Shown: positions 15,634 to 24,582, numbered from the stretch's first letter. The stretch is 42,628 bases of DNA from Secundilactobacillus collinoides DSM 20515 = JCM 1123 (GCF_001435975.1 NZ_AYYR01000055.1:1-42628), one strand, 5' to 3'. The notes: generated from the sequence alone by a model not told the origin. Program-made: numbers and translations.

Positions 15634-15825
15634 CCGCTTGTCTATAACATCCTTTCTGGTGCTCGGTACACTGATCGTGCAGGTAACAATTGCTCGATTG
15701 GAGCGATTATGTAGCCGGACCGCCATCGGACAGTCCGGAAATGTGATTCATTTCAGGTCAGGCAGTTCGTTTCCCAGCCCGTTGCCTGATAGGTTTGACG
15801 CGGTTATTCACCCAATGAACATCTT

Positions 15826-16455
15826 TTAGTAGAACGCTAAAGCCCTCGTCCAATACTTGCCGTTAACCAAGTAATAGGTCGACGTTTTACCATTAATAAC
15901 GGAAACGCGGCGAGCCCGCTTAGTAATCGTTACCGTCCGCGAACTCAGGTCCGCAGTAGTCCCCTTGTTCTTAGCAAGTTTCGGATCATTAAAGACCAGT
16001 GTGTAAATTGGGTACTTTTTCAGGGTCGTCAACGTCTTGTCATAGGTTTCATAAGTAATCTTATCAAACTTCAGCGCACCAGCACGAACCCAGTATTTTC
16101 GAGCGCTAGTACTTGAACTGAACCGGATTCGGTACCACTTGCCTGACGTTGCTGTCGCCCGTTCGTCAACGTAGACGATGCCGGACTTCTTTGCGTTAGC
16201 CCAACCATCCTTCTTGTTATACAGATACCAGCCTTTATGACCTTTGACATGGTTGTATAGCCCATATTTCTTAGCAGCACTCGTGACCAGTTTTGCGTAC
16301 TGATTGCTTGCTCCGGCGGCGTAAGTTTCTGTCTTGTTGGTAGCAGTGCCGCCCTTGTACTTCCCCGTCAATTTTGTTTTCAACTTCGAGGTGTTCTTAA
16401 CATCAGTGGTGCTGACCTTGGTTGACGTGTTATTCGTATTGTTACTCATTGTCAA
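15826..16455 (-). pseudogene. C-terminal part of the frameshifted beta-helix protein (wall-binding SH3-like domains)
   Basis: The open frame contains two tandem SH3/GW-like modules: YGLYNHVKGHKGWYLYNKKDGW...YWVRAGALKF, then a DUF5776-like module TLKKYPIYTLVFNDPK...YYLVNGKYWTRALAFY. It has no RBS or signal peptide of its own. The frame extends upstream of its first ATG into VTGNKITSSKPDIPFVLSNG, which is the natural continuation of the beta-helix ORF at 16467-17666. The two are therefore one gene split by a single-base change near 16531-16534. The intact product would be about 610 residues with wall-attaching domains at its end. Confidence 0.75.
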
Positions 16456-16466
16456 GTCACCAGAAC

Positions 16467-17666
16467 TTAACCCATTTGAAAGTACAAACGGAATGTCCGG
16501 TTTAGAAGATGTGATTTTATTTCCTGTGACCTTAATTTACTAATCCCGCCGCCCTTTGAATTATCAAAGTAAATGTACCGGTTATCAGGATCGAGGTTCA
16601 CAAATTTATTGTTGGTAATTTGGATGTTTGAAATAGCGATGTTTGAAATACTGTTGGTGATTCGAATATAGTTTCCGGAGCCCAACGCATTCACGTTTTC
16701 AAACGTGTTACCGCTAATGTACAGATTGTTGACCATAATAAAGTGAATATTGGCACCATCACCGCTATCATCCAGCAGTGGTTTGGCATCCTGCACAAAG
16801 TTACCAGTAAAGTGAATATCGTGGATCAGACCATGAACACCTTTTTTATATACAACGTGTTCGCCAATCGGGTTAGGCGCGAACGATTTCACAGCACCCG
16901 AAGCCTTAGAGAGCGGAATAAAGTTGTTGTTCGTGACGTTAATATCATATGATGCCAAATCATCGTATTTATCCCCGCTGACATGATAAGACATCGCCTT
17001 CGTATCCGAGTAATCGACTTGGATAGCCTCTTTGTAATCAAAATCAGTTGACGCGTTGAACCCGGTAAACGTTGAATTTGTAATATCAACGTTGTGGCTC
17101 CCGTCAATATCAATATAGTGCCCAGTAGGAGATTCACAATTATCAAAGGTACAGCCATCGAAAGTCACATTTTGAGCATGATTCATACTTTGGACAAAGA
17201 CACTTTGCCCATCGGTGGAGTTATAATCACCTTCGAAAGTTGCATTTTTCCATGTCACATTCGAAATACCGCCATCATAACCGGCACTCGGACTAGGATA
17301 AGCAAAAGCCATTCGATCACCATTTGCAATTTTAAAAATGGCACCATCATCAAAGTCAAACGTTATATTAGAATGCAGCTCAATCGCCTTTAAATCGTCA
17401 TTAGTAAATAAATAAGTCCCTTTTGGTACGTGAATTGTCACGTTATCTTCCGCAGAATAAGCATTAATGATGCGCTGCAACGTGGCCGAATTGTCGGTCT
17501 TACCGTCTGCCTTCATCCCCTGATTCACAGCATTAACGGTGGTCGCAGCATGTGCAACAATAGCGCCCTGATTAACTTGATGATTTGTGCCAACGTTAGC
17601 AAGCGAAAAGCCGCCAACTGTCCCCAAAAGCATCAAGCCAAGTATGTACTTACCTGGCTTCTTCAT
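16467..17666 (-). pseudogene. Secreted right-handed beta-helix protein, N-terminal part of frameshifted gene
   Basis: 399 codons. It has a signal peptide (MKKPGKYILGLMLLGTVGGF, cleavage after AHA) followed by a pectate-lyase-superfamily opening, VNAVNQGMKADGKTDNSATLQ, and repeated beta-helix rungs rich in Asn (SNVTWKNATFEG, NVTFDGCTFDNC, NVDITNSTFTGFN, IAISNIQITNNKFVN). Such proteins bind or cleave polysaccharides; no catalytic residues can be assigned safely. After GGGISK the frame drifts into a non-helix tail that ends at 16467, while the -1 frame continues with KVTGNKI-type rung sequence. Restoring one A in the AAATTAAGG run would rejoin both parts. No slippery heptamer is obvious, so mutation or a sequencing error is more likely than programmed frameshifting. 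Confidence 0.8.
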
Positions 17667-17862
17667 ATTTTGACACCCTTCCTCAAATTCATTCTAATCA
17701 ACACAACACTCGAATCACAACCATTGTACCGAATGGATGGGGTAAATCGCAAATTTTAACCAAAACGTTAAAAAAATTTATGTTGCTGTCATGTTTCAAG
17801 TGTTAAAATAGTGTCTTTTGGTGTGCGCCGCTTTCAATAAATGTTACGCAGTCATTCAAAAC

Positions 17863-17894
17863 AAAAAACACGCGATCAGTGATCCGATCCCGTG
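17863..17894 (-). terminator. Terminator of the deoxyribosyltransferase gene
   Basis: On the minus strand CACGGGATC pairs with GATCGCGTG (one mismatch) followed by TTTTTT. Confidence 0.6.
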
Positions 17895-17921
17895 CTCAAT
17901 TTCAATATAAATGAGAAATAA

Positions 17922-18395
17922 CTAGAAAACTTCTTTATCGACATACTTCTGCGGCAGACTATCAAAATCATAGTGCTTCAGTCCCTGGATATCATCCTTG
18001 CCGCTAAAAAACGCAGTGTAGGATTGTGCCAACATCAAGTTCAGTTTCTTGCTTTCGTCGAACTGAACTAAAACAACGGGTACACCAGCTTGAAATGCTG
18101 TGCCGATTTCAAAAACCGTGCCTGAATCCGGTTCGTTTTCCTTAGTCTCCTCAAACTGGAAGTCCAAAATAGCGACCACTGCGTCCGCCTTACGAACCTG
18201 CCTAACATCACTATTGAATGTCGCAACCTGCCACTTGAAACTGCCGAATTCCAGATCCTCATGCTGGTGTTCAGACGGAATGAAGATGCCGTCTTCAGCA
18301 ATCGTTTTGTTGGCGCGTAATAAACTCACAACTTCATTAACTCGGTCGTTTTGACCATCACTAAAAAATGGTGCTGCTAAGTAAATTCGGTTCAT
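17922..18395 (-). CDS. ntd: Nucleoside 2-deoxyribosyltransferase (type II)
   Basis: 157 residues from ATG 18395, behind AAAGGGG; the longer frame has no RBS. The length equals the Lactobacillus type II enzymes. It transfers 2-deoxyribose between purine and pyrimidine bases (EC 2.4.2.6) in nucleotide salvage. Visible features are the RIYLAAPFFSDGQ opening that forms the base/sugar pocket, acidic residues in DAVVAILDF, and the nucleophile Glu, probably E96, in SGTVFEIGTAFQAG. The chain ends DKEVF, and the C-terminal carboxylate is functional in this family. It is monocistronic. The family is typical of lactobacilli, which supports the taxonomic placement. Confidence 0.92.
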   Translation of the reverse strand: MNRIYLAAPFFSDGQNDRVNEVVSLLRANKTIAEDGIFIPSEHQHEDLEFGSFKWQVATFNSDVRQVRKADAVVAILDFQFEETKENEPDSGTVFEIGTAFQAGVPVVLVQFDESKKLNLMLAQSYTAFFSGKDDIQGLKHYDFDSLPQKYVDKEVF

Positions 18396-18519
18396 CGGTA
18401 TTGGCCCCTTTATTTTTGATACCTTAAGCATACCACAGAACACCTTTTTCAAGTCGAACATTCCCGAATTCTAACGGGACTGTTACCTGAAAAGACGAAC
18501 TTAAATTCCACCCGTAGAC

Positions 18520-18559
18520 AAAAAAAGCGTCAATCCCAAACGGGGTCGGCGCTATTTTT
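18520..18559. terminator. Orphan terminator between ntd and the IIC gene
   Basis: AGCGTCAATCCC and GGGGTCGGCGCT pair at 11 of 12 positions counting G-U, with runs of A/T outside. No complete gene ends here; the only neighbour is a short minus-strand ORF remnant whose stop is inside the stem. Confidence 0.6.
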
Positions 18560-18718
18560 GTGTGCGTAATCGGCAAAATCACGTACCAACAAGTATTTAG
18601 CAATTTCATAGTAGCTGATTTTGAAAGGGTGTGCAATTAAAATTTGATTAGAAATTACAAAAAAGCCCAATTTGTTGCCTAAATCACCCATTATTTTAAG
18701 AAAGACCACCGGCTTCAT
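18530..18718 (-). pseudogene. Possible remnant of a lost gene (62 codons)
   Basis: A 62-codon minus-strand frame ends inside a terminator stem, the usual place for a real gene's stop. The sequence (HPFKISYYEIAKYLLVRDF) looks protein-like, but there is no RBS and I do not recognise it. It may be the tail of a deleted gene. The interval 18396-18886 otherwise holds only the IIC promoter. Confidence 0.22.
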
Positions 18719-18783
18719 TCACATAAAACACAAACCAATCACAAACTAATTAATTAATCATTCGTTTTTTCTGTAGATTCCTA

Positions 18784-18812
18784 TTGACAACTGCCCAAAA
18801 CGGTGATTAAAT
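18784..18812 (+). promoter_or_regulatory. Promoter of the IIC-like gene
   Basis: TTGACA at 18784-18789 and TTAAAT at 18807-18812 with a 17-base spacer, in an AT-rich region ahead of the gene. Confidence 0.55.
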
Positions 18813-18886
18813 GAATGTCATATTAATATTTTAATCATTTTCTCATTTTACATTTTCACCAATACATATCAAAGGAAGTCTTACAT

Positions 18887-19981
18887 ATGAGTAACGCTAA
18901 TTCTGCTACGGCTGATACTGAGAAAATGTCAGTCATGGATTATGTCTATAAGGTCTCTGCCGGTGTTTCAAACGCCGTGCTGGTCATGTTGGGAATCGGG
19001 TTGCTGACCCAATCCATCGCCAATTTCGTTCACTGGACCGCGCTTTATCAGGTTGGTTCAATTGCCCAATGGTTACTGGCACCAGCATTTGGTGCCGCTG
19101 TTGCATCGCAACTGAAAACAAACACGCTGGTGATGTTCAGTGCCATGATTTCATCAACTGTTGGTGCTAACGCTGTTTACTTCACCAGTGCTAACATGCA
19201 CGCGGCGACCGCTACTGGGAACAAAATGGTTGAGGCTGCCCAATCCGGGATCTTCACCACTGGTCAACCTATCTCAGCCGTTGCTGCCGGCTTAGTTGCT
19301 GTGCTCGTTGGGAAATACCTGACTGGTAAAACGCCGCTCGACATGATGCTGGTGCCATTAGCGGCCACGCTGATCGGCTCGATTGCCGGGTTGGCACTTG
19401 CGAGTGTCACCACGCCAGCTTTGAACTGGTTGAGTGCCTTTATTGCTCAGTCCATGAAAGTTAACCCATTGATCGGTTCCGTATGTGTTGCATTGGCATG
19501 GTCACTCTTCTTGATGACCCCAGCGTCCTCAGCGGCCCTCGCCGTTGCGGTTATGCTGGACCCACTGTCATCCGGTGCCGCTTTGATTGGGACGACCGCA
19601 CAGTTCGTCGGCTTTACCGTTATCTCATGGCGTCAAAACAACTTGGGTGCTAACATCGCTCAGGGTGTCATCACACCAAAAGTTCAATTTCCAAACTTGC
19701 TGGCTAACCCAAGATTGGCGATCCCATCATTCATTGCCGCGGGGGTTTCAGCGCCGATTGCAACGCTGTTCTTCCACTTCAAGGTTTCATACACCTTGGC
19801 CGGCCTCGGCTTGAACTCACTGATTGCCCCAATTAACTTGGCATCAAGCAATATGAGCATGTTCCTCGCCTACATTGCAATGGGCATCGCCGTTCCAGCC
19901 ATCATCTCCTTGGTCGTTTACCGTGTCCTTCTTGCCTTCCACTGGGTTAAGGACCGTCAACTGCACCTCGAAATCGTTTAA
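18887..19981 (+). CDS. PTS IIC-type membrane protein (PTS_EIIC_2 family)
   Basis: 364 residues with about nine to ten hydrophobic helices. It shows the glycine/alanine-rich signature of the PTS_EIIC_2 group: AGVSNAVLVMLGIGLLTQ at the start, GQPISAVAAGLVAVLVGKYL, PASSAALAVAVMLDP and APINLASSNMSMFL. Members resemble PTS permeases but usually occur without IIA and IIB partners, as here, and their substrate and even their phosphorylation dependence are not established. GGAAG lies ahead of the ATG. It is flanked by its own promoter and terminator, so it is monocistronic. Alternative: a non-PTS transporter that evolved from an EIIC. Confidence 0.85.
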   Translation: MSNANSATADTEKMSVMDYVYKVSAGVSNAVLVMLGIGLLTQSIANFVHWTALYQVGSIAQWLLAPAFGAAVASQLKTNTLVMFSAMISSTVGANAVYFTSANMHAATATGNKMVEAAQSGIFTTGQPISAVAAGLVAVLVGKYLTGKTPLDMMLVPLAATLIGSIAGLALASVTTPALNWLSAFIAQSMKVNPLIGSVCVALAWSLFLMTPASSAALAVAVMLDPLSSGAALIGTTAQFVGFTVISWRQNNLGANIAQGVITPKVQFPNLLANPRLAIPSFIAAGVSAPIATLFFHFKVSYTLAGLGLNSLIAPINLASSNMSMFLAYIAMGIAVPAIISLVVYRVLLAFHWVKDRQLHLEIV

Positions 19982-20050
19982 GCTATTCGGTAATACGTAC
20001 CTTCAAACTTATTCAGTACGTGTCACAACAATTCAACAAAACATTAGAAA

Positions 20051-20090
20051 ATCAGGACGTCTGCCAGTGTGGTGGGCGTCCTGATTTTTT
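20051..20090 (+). terminator. Terminator of the IIC-like gene
   Basis: ATCAGGACGTC pairs with GGCGTCCTGAT (one G-U), followed by TTTTTT. It is also usable from the opposite side because of the A run upstream. Confidence 0.8.
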
Positions 20091-20204
20091 AATGTCCTTC
20101 ATTAATGAGGTCAACACAAGTGAACCCTGTCGCTCCGTGCCGCTGTTCGGCTCAGCAAGCTCAGTTCCACTGCATTGACACTTGCAAACAGGACTGCCAA
20201 ACGG

Positions 20205-21536
20205 CTAAAGTTTCTCCCAAGCTGAGGCGCCAATCGAAGGAAACAGCGGTACAATTCGACCAATCTGCTTTGCGTCCAAATGAAACTCAATTGCAGGCAG
20301 CAGGGTGTCGATGGCATCATCCGCTTTTTCGCTGACTTCAGTTGCGCCAACCAGTTTCTGGTCATCGTCGAACATCAAGAAACTGTCGCCAATGGTCTGT
20401 TTGTCCACTTGACGATACCAGTCATCCGCAATGTGGTTGCGCACGATCTTGCAGTCTTTTTGTTCAGCATAGGCCACGCTGATGCCCGCCTTTGCGATTC
20501 TTGGCGAGGTAAAGACAACGGATGGGATAACCGGATAATCAATTGGCCCAGTTTCCTTACCGGAAAAGACCTGTGATAAATACTTGGATTCGAAAATAGC
20601 TGTCGGTGTCAGCTTAGGCTGCGTCTTATTAATAACATCACCCGAGGCATAAATATTATCGATGCTCGTCTGTAAATGATCATTGACAGTGATCCCCTTC
20701 TCGGTATAAGCGACGCCAACGTTATCCAGTCCCAGGTTTTCAACGTTGGGAATGCGTCCAGTCGCATCCAGAACGTAATCAACAGCTAACGCTTCGTCAT
20801 CACCATAGGTCACAATAGTCTGGTCACCGTTTTCTTCTAAACCGCTGACGTTCGCTCTTGGTACAAATTGAACACCACGGGTACTCAAATCATCGACTAC
20901 CTGTTGGACAAACGGTTGGTAAAACTGGCGCAAGGCAGCATCACCGTGCATCAAGACCGTTACATCAGAACCGGCAGCGTTAGCAATCGTTGCAAATTCC
21001 ATACTGATGTAACCTGACCCAAGAATGGCCAAGTGCTTTGGTAATTTTTGCAGGTTCATAAAATCAGTGCTGTCGTGAGCCAGCTCGGTCCCGGGAACAT
21101 CAATATGGTTTGGACGCTGCCCCATGGCAAGCACGATTTTTTCGCCGGTCACACGCTGTTTGCCGTTGATTTCAATCGTATGATTGTCAACCAGTACACC
21201 ATGGCCAGTCAGCAACGCGATGCCAGACTGAGTCATCAGCCCGGCAATCATCTTCGGCAGGCCATCAATCACGGCTTGTTTATTCGCCACATTTTCAGCC
21301 CAATCAATGGAAAGGTTCCCGTTAACGATGCCGTTTAATCGTTCAGCTAACCGCGTTAAGATAACTGGCTGATCCAGTGTGATTTTCGCATTACAACCAC
21401 GATTGGGACAGGTTCCACCAATTAAACCGCTTTCAATCACGCCTACCTTAACCCCGGTAGCCGCTAATGGAATTGCCCCATCAAACGTTGCGTGGCCACT
21501 TCCAAGGTACAGCACATCATAATCGTATTTTGTCAT
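20205..21536 (-). CDS. Pyridine nucleotide-disulfide oxidoreductase (glutathione/mercuric reductase-like)
   Basis: 443 residues. The N-terminal FAD site reads DYDVLYLGSGHATFDGA. The redox-active disulfide is C43/C48 in GGTCPNRGCNAK, the spacing of glutathione reductase, lipoamide dehydrogenase and MerA. A second nucleotide site is AILGSGYISMEFA (NAD(P)H), and the second FAD motif is NIYASGDVIN. A dimerisation domain starts near VIPSVVFTSPRIAKAGIS. The usual C-terminal His-Pro that activates the thiol is replaced: the corresponding segment reads IVPLFPSIGAS, with F432-P433. The fold therefore holds a disulfide but lacks the partner His, so the natural substrate may differ from a plain disulfide. 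No operon partners are visible. Confidence 0.88.
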   Translation of the reverse strand: MTKYDYDVLYLGSGHATFDGAIPLAATGVKVGVIESGLIGGTCPNRGCNAKITLDQPVILTRLAERLNGIVNGNLSIDWAENVANKQAVIDGLPKMIAGLMTQSGIALLTGHGVLVDNHTIEINGKQRVTGEKIVLAMGQRPNHIDVPGTELAHDSTDFMNLQKLPKHLAILGSGYISMEFATIANAAGSDVTVLMHGDAALRQFYQPFVQQVVDDLSTRGVQFVPRANVSGLEENGDQTIVTYGDDEALAVDYVLDATGRIPNVENLGLDNVGVAYTEKGITVNDHLQTSIDNIYASGDVINKTQPKLTPTAIFESKYLSQVFSGKETGPIDYPVIPSVVFTSPRIAKAGISVAYAEQKDCKIVRNHIADDWYRQVDKQTIGDSFLMFDDDQKLVGATEVSEKADDAIDTLLPAIEFHLDAKQIGRIVPLFPSIGASAWEKL

Positions 21537-21876
21537 TGTTGGTTACTCCTTTTCTAGTGTCAAATGCCTACGTTGAACTCAGAATACACTAGCATCAAGC
21601 AGAAATTCAATTAAAAAGCCTAGACTGAAAGGGCCGGTAGAGAATTTTAACCAAACCACAAAAAACGAGCTTATAAGACACCCATGAACCGTTTACCAAT
21701 GACGGAAAATTCGTAGCCGCGATGACGCCACGTATAATTAACTGACACGTACGCCAAACAGCCATTTTCGGCCAAAACAAGCGGCCCCTCTGAAAATTCC
21801 GAATGGCTTTTTTAGAGAGTCCGCTTGTATTTTAGGCGTCAAACCATCTTTGGTTCACCCTGTTACTTTGTTTTCA
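21537..21876 (-). other. Intergenic interval with a long-range stem
   Basis: No ORF is convincing. ACAAGCGG (21777-21784) and CCGCTTGT (21821-21828) pair across a 36-base loop that also contains CTCT/AGAG. On the minus strand this stem is followed by TTTT and probably terminates the TPM gene. Confidence 0.45.
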
Positions 21877-22704
21877 TTAATAACGATCATTATCCTGCTG
21901 CTCGCCCTGCATCATGCCCAGGACATACCCCTCATCAAACTCGCCATCGGCATATGAGGCACCACCGCCGCCCTTGCCGCGATTGTGCCATAAGAAGATG
22001 ATAATCAGCAGCAAAAAGCCGCCGAAGATCACAAAAAAGATACCGCTGATGATATCGCCACGAAAGTCAGCCCACGATAAACTATCGTGATTCATTGCCT
22101 TTTGCGAGATAATTCGGTTACTGACCCTGCTGAAAACTTGAACGGCAGCGCTAATTTGCGTGTCCGTGTCATTGGATTTGAGCTTGTCTTTCAGATCCCA
22201 TTTCAACAGATCGAACTTCATATCGCTGAAGTACTCATCAGTCACACCACTGCCCGAAACAGCGATGCGGTGGTCTTTCAAACCAACCACCATCACGTTT
22301 CGCTGATTGCCCAGTCTAAAACGTTTCATATAATTAATATCATAGTCGTATGATTCCGAATCCCACGTGCGCGTTTGGCGGTCATTCCAGGTATCACCAA
22401 TGCTGTTAGCATAGCTGGCACCGTTGGGTGTGCCGGACAAGTTGTCACCATCAACGGATTCATTTGACGGAATCCTGTCAGCAATGTACAGCGACAAAAA
22501 TTGGCGCCGTTTCCCCTGTTTCATTTTCTGATTCAGCCGCATAATTTGCTGGTACTGTGCGTTCGTCAGCACCTCATGCTGCTCGTAAATGTACGGTCCC
22601 AGATTAGGATCTTGAATTTTCGCAAATGCGCTTGATCCGCCGCTGATAATCACAATTGCCATGGCCAGCACCCCTACCAGCCAAGGTATTCCTTTAATCT
22701 TCAT
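21877..22704 (-). CDS. TPM-domain exported membrane protein, copy 1
   Basis: 275 residues. It has a signal peptide or signal anchor at 1-28, then LGPYIYEQHEVLTNAQYQQIMRLN, the usual opening of a TPM (TLP18.3/Psb32/MOLO-1) domain. The central QRNVMVVGLKDHRIAVSGSGVTDEYFSD is the family core. A single transmembrane helix follows near residues 216-240 (GIFFVIFGGFLLLIIIFLWH), then a Gly-rich, acidic tail. The domain should face outward and the tail the cytoplasm. TPM proteins have been linked to photosystem repair and to membrane protein assembly elsewhere; their role in lactobacilli is unknown. The neighbour at 22800-23600 is a clear paralogue. Confidence 0.85.
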   Translation of the reverse strand: MKIKGIPWLVGVLAMAIVIISGGSSAFAKIQDPNLGPYIYEQHEVLTNAQYQQIMRLNQKMKQGKRRQFLSLYIADRIPSNESVDGDNLSGTPNGASYANSIGDTWNDRQTRTWDSESYDYDINYMKRFRLGNQRNVMVVGLKDHRIAVSGSGVTDEYFSDMKFDLLKWDLKDKLKSNDTDTQISAAVQVFSRVSNRIISQKAMNHDSLSWADFRGDIISGIFFVIFGGFLLLIIIFLWHNRGKGGGGASYADGEFDEGYVLGMMQGEQQDNDRY

Positions 22705-22754
22705 AGCATCGTCTCCAATTAGGTTACACCTCTAGTATACGGATGATGACGGCA

Positions 22755-22790
22755 CAAAAAAAGCGCGATTTATAAAAAAATCACACTTGT
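22755..22790 (-). terminator. Terminator between the two TPM genes
   Basis: On the minus strand AAGTGTGATTT pairs with AAATCGCGCTT (two G-U), followed by TTTTTTT. The two paralogues are therefore likely separate transcripts. Confidence 0.7.
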
Positions 22791-22799
22791 TTAAGACTA

Positions 22800-23600
22800 C
22801 TATTCAGATTGGTTTCGATGCCGTTCTTTTTCTCGCGCAGCATAACCGTCAGCGTACATTTCGTCCATGTCGGATGGCTCACCGCTACGTCTGCGATGAC
22901 ACCAGGCATAACGCCCAATAATCGCTAAAATAATGATGAACGCACCGAGAATCAGCCAGCCGTATAAATCAGTCCGAAAGTCTGCCCATGTCAGACTCTG
23001 ACCGGCCACGGCTTTGTCTGAACTAATTTTTGCAGCAACTCGATTAAATAACTGCATTGCCGCCGCCATTTGTGTGGCCTCGTTAGTTGAACGTGACTGC
23101 CGATTCAGTCCCCACATCAATTGTGAATACTTGAAATCAGTGAAGTAGGATTCAGTACCCCGGCTTGGTGCAAACCCAATTCGGTGATCCTTCACGCCCA
23201 CAATAATGATGTTCTGTTCACTTTGCAACTGGGCCGCCTTATCGTTATCAATGTTGTTCCCAAGTTGGGTCTGCTGTCGCTGCCACGCACTCAGTACTTC
23301 AGTCCCAAATGTTTCGCCAAATGGGGCACCAGAGCTCGTAACATAACTATCGCTCACACCTTCAGGCACCCTGTCCGTAACGTACAGACTAATTGTTTGC
23401 GGGTACTTTTTTTGTTTTAATTTTCGATTGACCGCCATAATGTGGTCGTACTGGGTGGTGGTCAGCGCGTCGTTATTTTGATAAACGTACGGCCCAAGGT
23501 TGGGTTGCTGCACCTTCGCCAACGCCTGACGACCACCGCTAAACAAAATTGCAACCATTACCAGCAACCCCACCAGTAATGGTCTTCCTTTAATTTTCAT
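22800..23600 (-). CDS. TPM-domain exported membrane protein, copy 2
   Basis: 266 residues with the same layout as copy 1. It has a signal peptide (MKIKGRPLLVGLLVMVAILF), LGPYVYQNNDALTTTQYDHIM, a central NIIIVGVKDHRIGFAPSRGTESYFTDFKYSQ, LTWADFRTDL, and one transmembrane helix (WLILGAFIIILAIIGRYAW) before a charged tail. The N-termini (MKIKG-PLLVGVL) and domain motifs show a tandem duplication, but the overall sequences have diverged clearly. Both upstream regions contain a GTATACTA-type -10 box. Whether the copies form a complex or act on different partners is not visible from sequence. Confidence 0.85.
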   Translation of the reverse strand: MKIKGRPLLVGLLVMVAILFSGGRQALAKVQQPNLGPYVYQNNDALTTTQYDHIMAVNRKLKQKKYPQTISLYVTDRVPEGVSDSYVTSSGAPFGETFGTEVLSAWQRQQTQLGNNIDNDKAAQLQSEQNIIIVGVKDHRIGFAPSRGTESYFTDFKYSQLMWGLNRQSRSTNEATQMAAAMQLFNRVAAKISSDKAVAGQSLTWADFRTDLYGWLILGAFIIILAIIGRYAWCHRRRSGEPSDMDEMYADGYAAREKERHRNQSE

Positions 23601-23800
23601 CGTAATCGTCTCCCATTAATCTACCCATTTAGTATACTTGGTTGCGTTCCAAGAATAAATAGGTGACCGATAGAAAATGAAAACGTAATATACTGCAACA
23701 TCCCGTTGATTTGTGACCCGCAAGTCTGTTGTTGTTGAACAGTGGTTTAAAAAGGTTGGTAGCGATTACCATGAGCTTATCTTGCAATCGTTTTATATTT

Positions 23801-23817
23801 TGTAACCAAAATGTAAC
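23801..23817 (+). promoter_or_regulatory. Perfect WalR-type box ahead of the DUF2798 gene
   Basis: TGTAAC-N5-TGTAAC fits TGTWAH-N5-TGTWAH at all 12 positions. It ends 24 bases before a TATGAT -10 (23842-23847) reading towards the DUF2798 gene, an activator-like location. It is also about 200 bases upstream of the divergent TPM gene. Confidence 0.5.
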
Positions 23818-23892
23818 TTATGAAGTTCCTTTTCACTTTGGTATGATAACCAACATTGTGAATCAATAACACCACTTTAAAGGAGTAACAAG

Positions 23893-24402
23893 ATGCCAAG
23901 AAATTTAAAAGAAGAACTACTGTTTACCGCAATGATGGCCGGCCTGATGGTTTTTGGAATGGTCGCCTATAACGTTGCGCTCGCCCAAGGATTTGCCGGC
24001 ACCTACATGCTGGACGTTCTTGCCGAATATCCAGGTGGCCTCGCCGTTGCCGTTGTCCTGGACCTGCTACTCGTCGGGCCCATCGCCAAGAAACTTGCCT
24101 TTCGCTACATTATTAATGACTACATGAAACGTCACACCTTCCTTATCGGGATCACAATTTCCGTCATGATGGTGCTCGGGATGGTCTCCTGCATGTCCCT
24201 GTTTGGCTTGATCATGGCCCACAACTTTGCGGGCAACATCTGGATCAACTACCTGCACACTTGGGGCTTCAACGTCATCGTTGCCCTGCCATTGCAACTT
24301 GCTATCGTTGGGCCGATTGCCCGGACTGTGCTTGGAAAGGTTCAGGGTGGCAGCGATGCCCGTCAGGCTGAGGTGAAGAACCCGACTGAACAAATCGATT
24401 AA
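23893..24402 (+). CDS. DUF2798-type membrane protein
   Basis: 169 residues forming two similar halves, each with two transmembrane helices. Half one is FTAMMAGLMVFGMVAYNVALAQ...AVAVVLDLLLVGPIAKKLAF and half two is IGITISVMMVLGMVSCMSLF...IVALPLQLAIVGPIARTVLG. The repeated (L/I)VGPIA(K/R) is the signature of the DUF2798 family. AGGAG precedes the ATG. Its function is not established. The gene is monocistronic and sits behind a WalR-type box, which would connect it to the cell-envelope stress network (inference). Confidence 0.88.
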   Translation: MPRNLKEELLFTAMMAGLMVFGMVAYNVALAQGFAGTYMLDVLAEYPGGLAVAVVLDLLLVGPIAKKLAFRYIINDYMKRHTFLIGITISVMMVLGMVSCMSLFGLIMAHNFAGNIWINYLHTWGFNVIVALPLQLAIVGPIARTVLGKVQGGSDARQAEVKNPTEQID

Positions 24403-24479
24403 TCATCGCAGTCATTTTTCTCAGCGATGTCTACCGCGAAAAGTAGGACTAATGGTCGCTAACATGATATATCTAACAC

Positions 24480-24517
24480 AAAAGTGACTTAGTCGGGCAA
24501 TCGACTAAGTCACTTTT
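24480..24517. terminator. Bidirectional terminator between convergent genes
   Basis: AAAGTGACTTAGTCG pairs perfectly with CGACTAAGTCACTTT around a six-base loop, with A and T runs outside. It serves the DUF2798 gene (+) and the LacS-like permease gene (-). Confidence 0.85.
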
Positions 24518-24582
24518 GGTTATCATACAGATTCCCGGGGCAACCGTATTCTGATTAAATTGGTTGATCTCAATTCTTAAAG

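Noticed and set aside
16530-16540. Programmed ribosomal frameshift in the beta-helix gene
   Set aside because: The local sequence is not an X XXY YYZ heptamer and no strong downstream stem is evident.
20105-20335. Plus-strand frame across the 3' end of the disulfide reductase gene
   Set aside because: Antisense to a clear gene, no RBS and low-complexity Gln/Cys composition.
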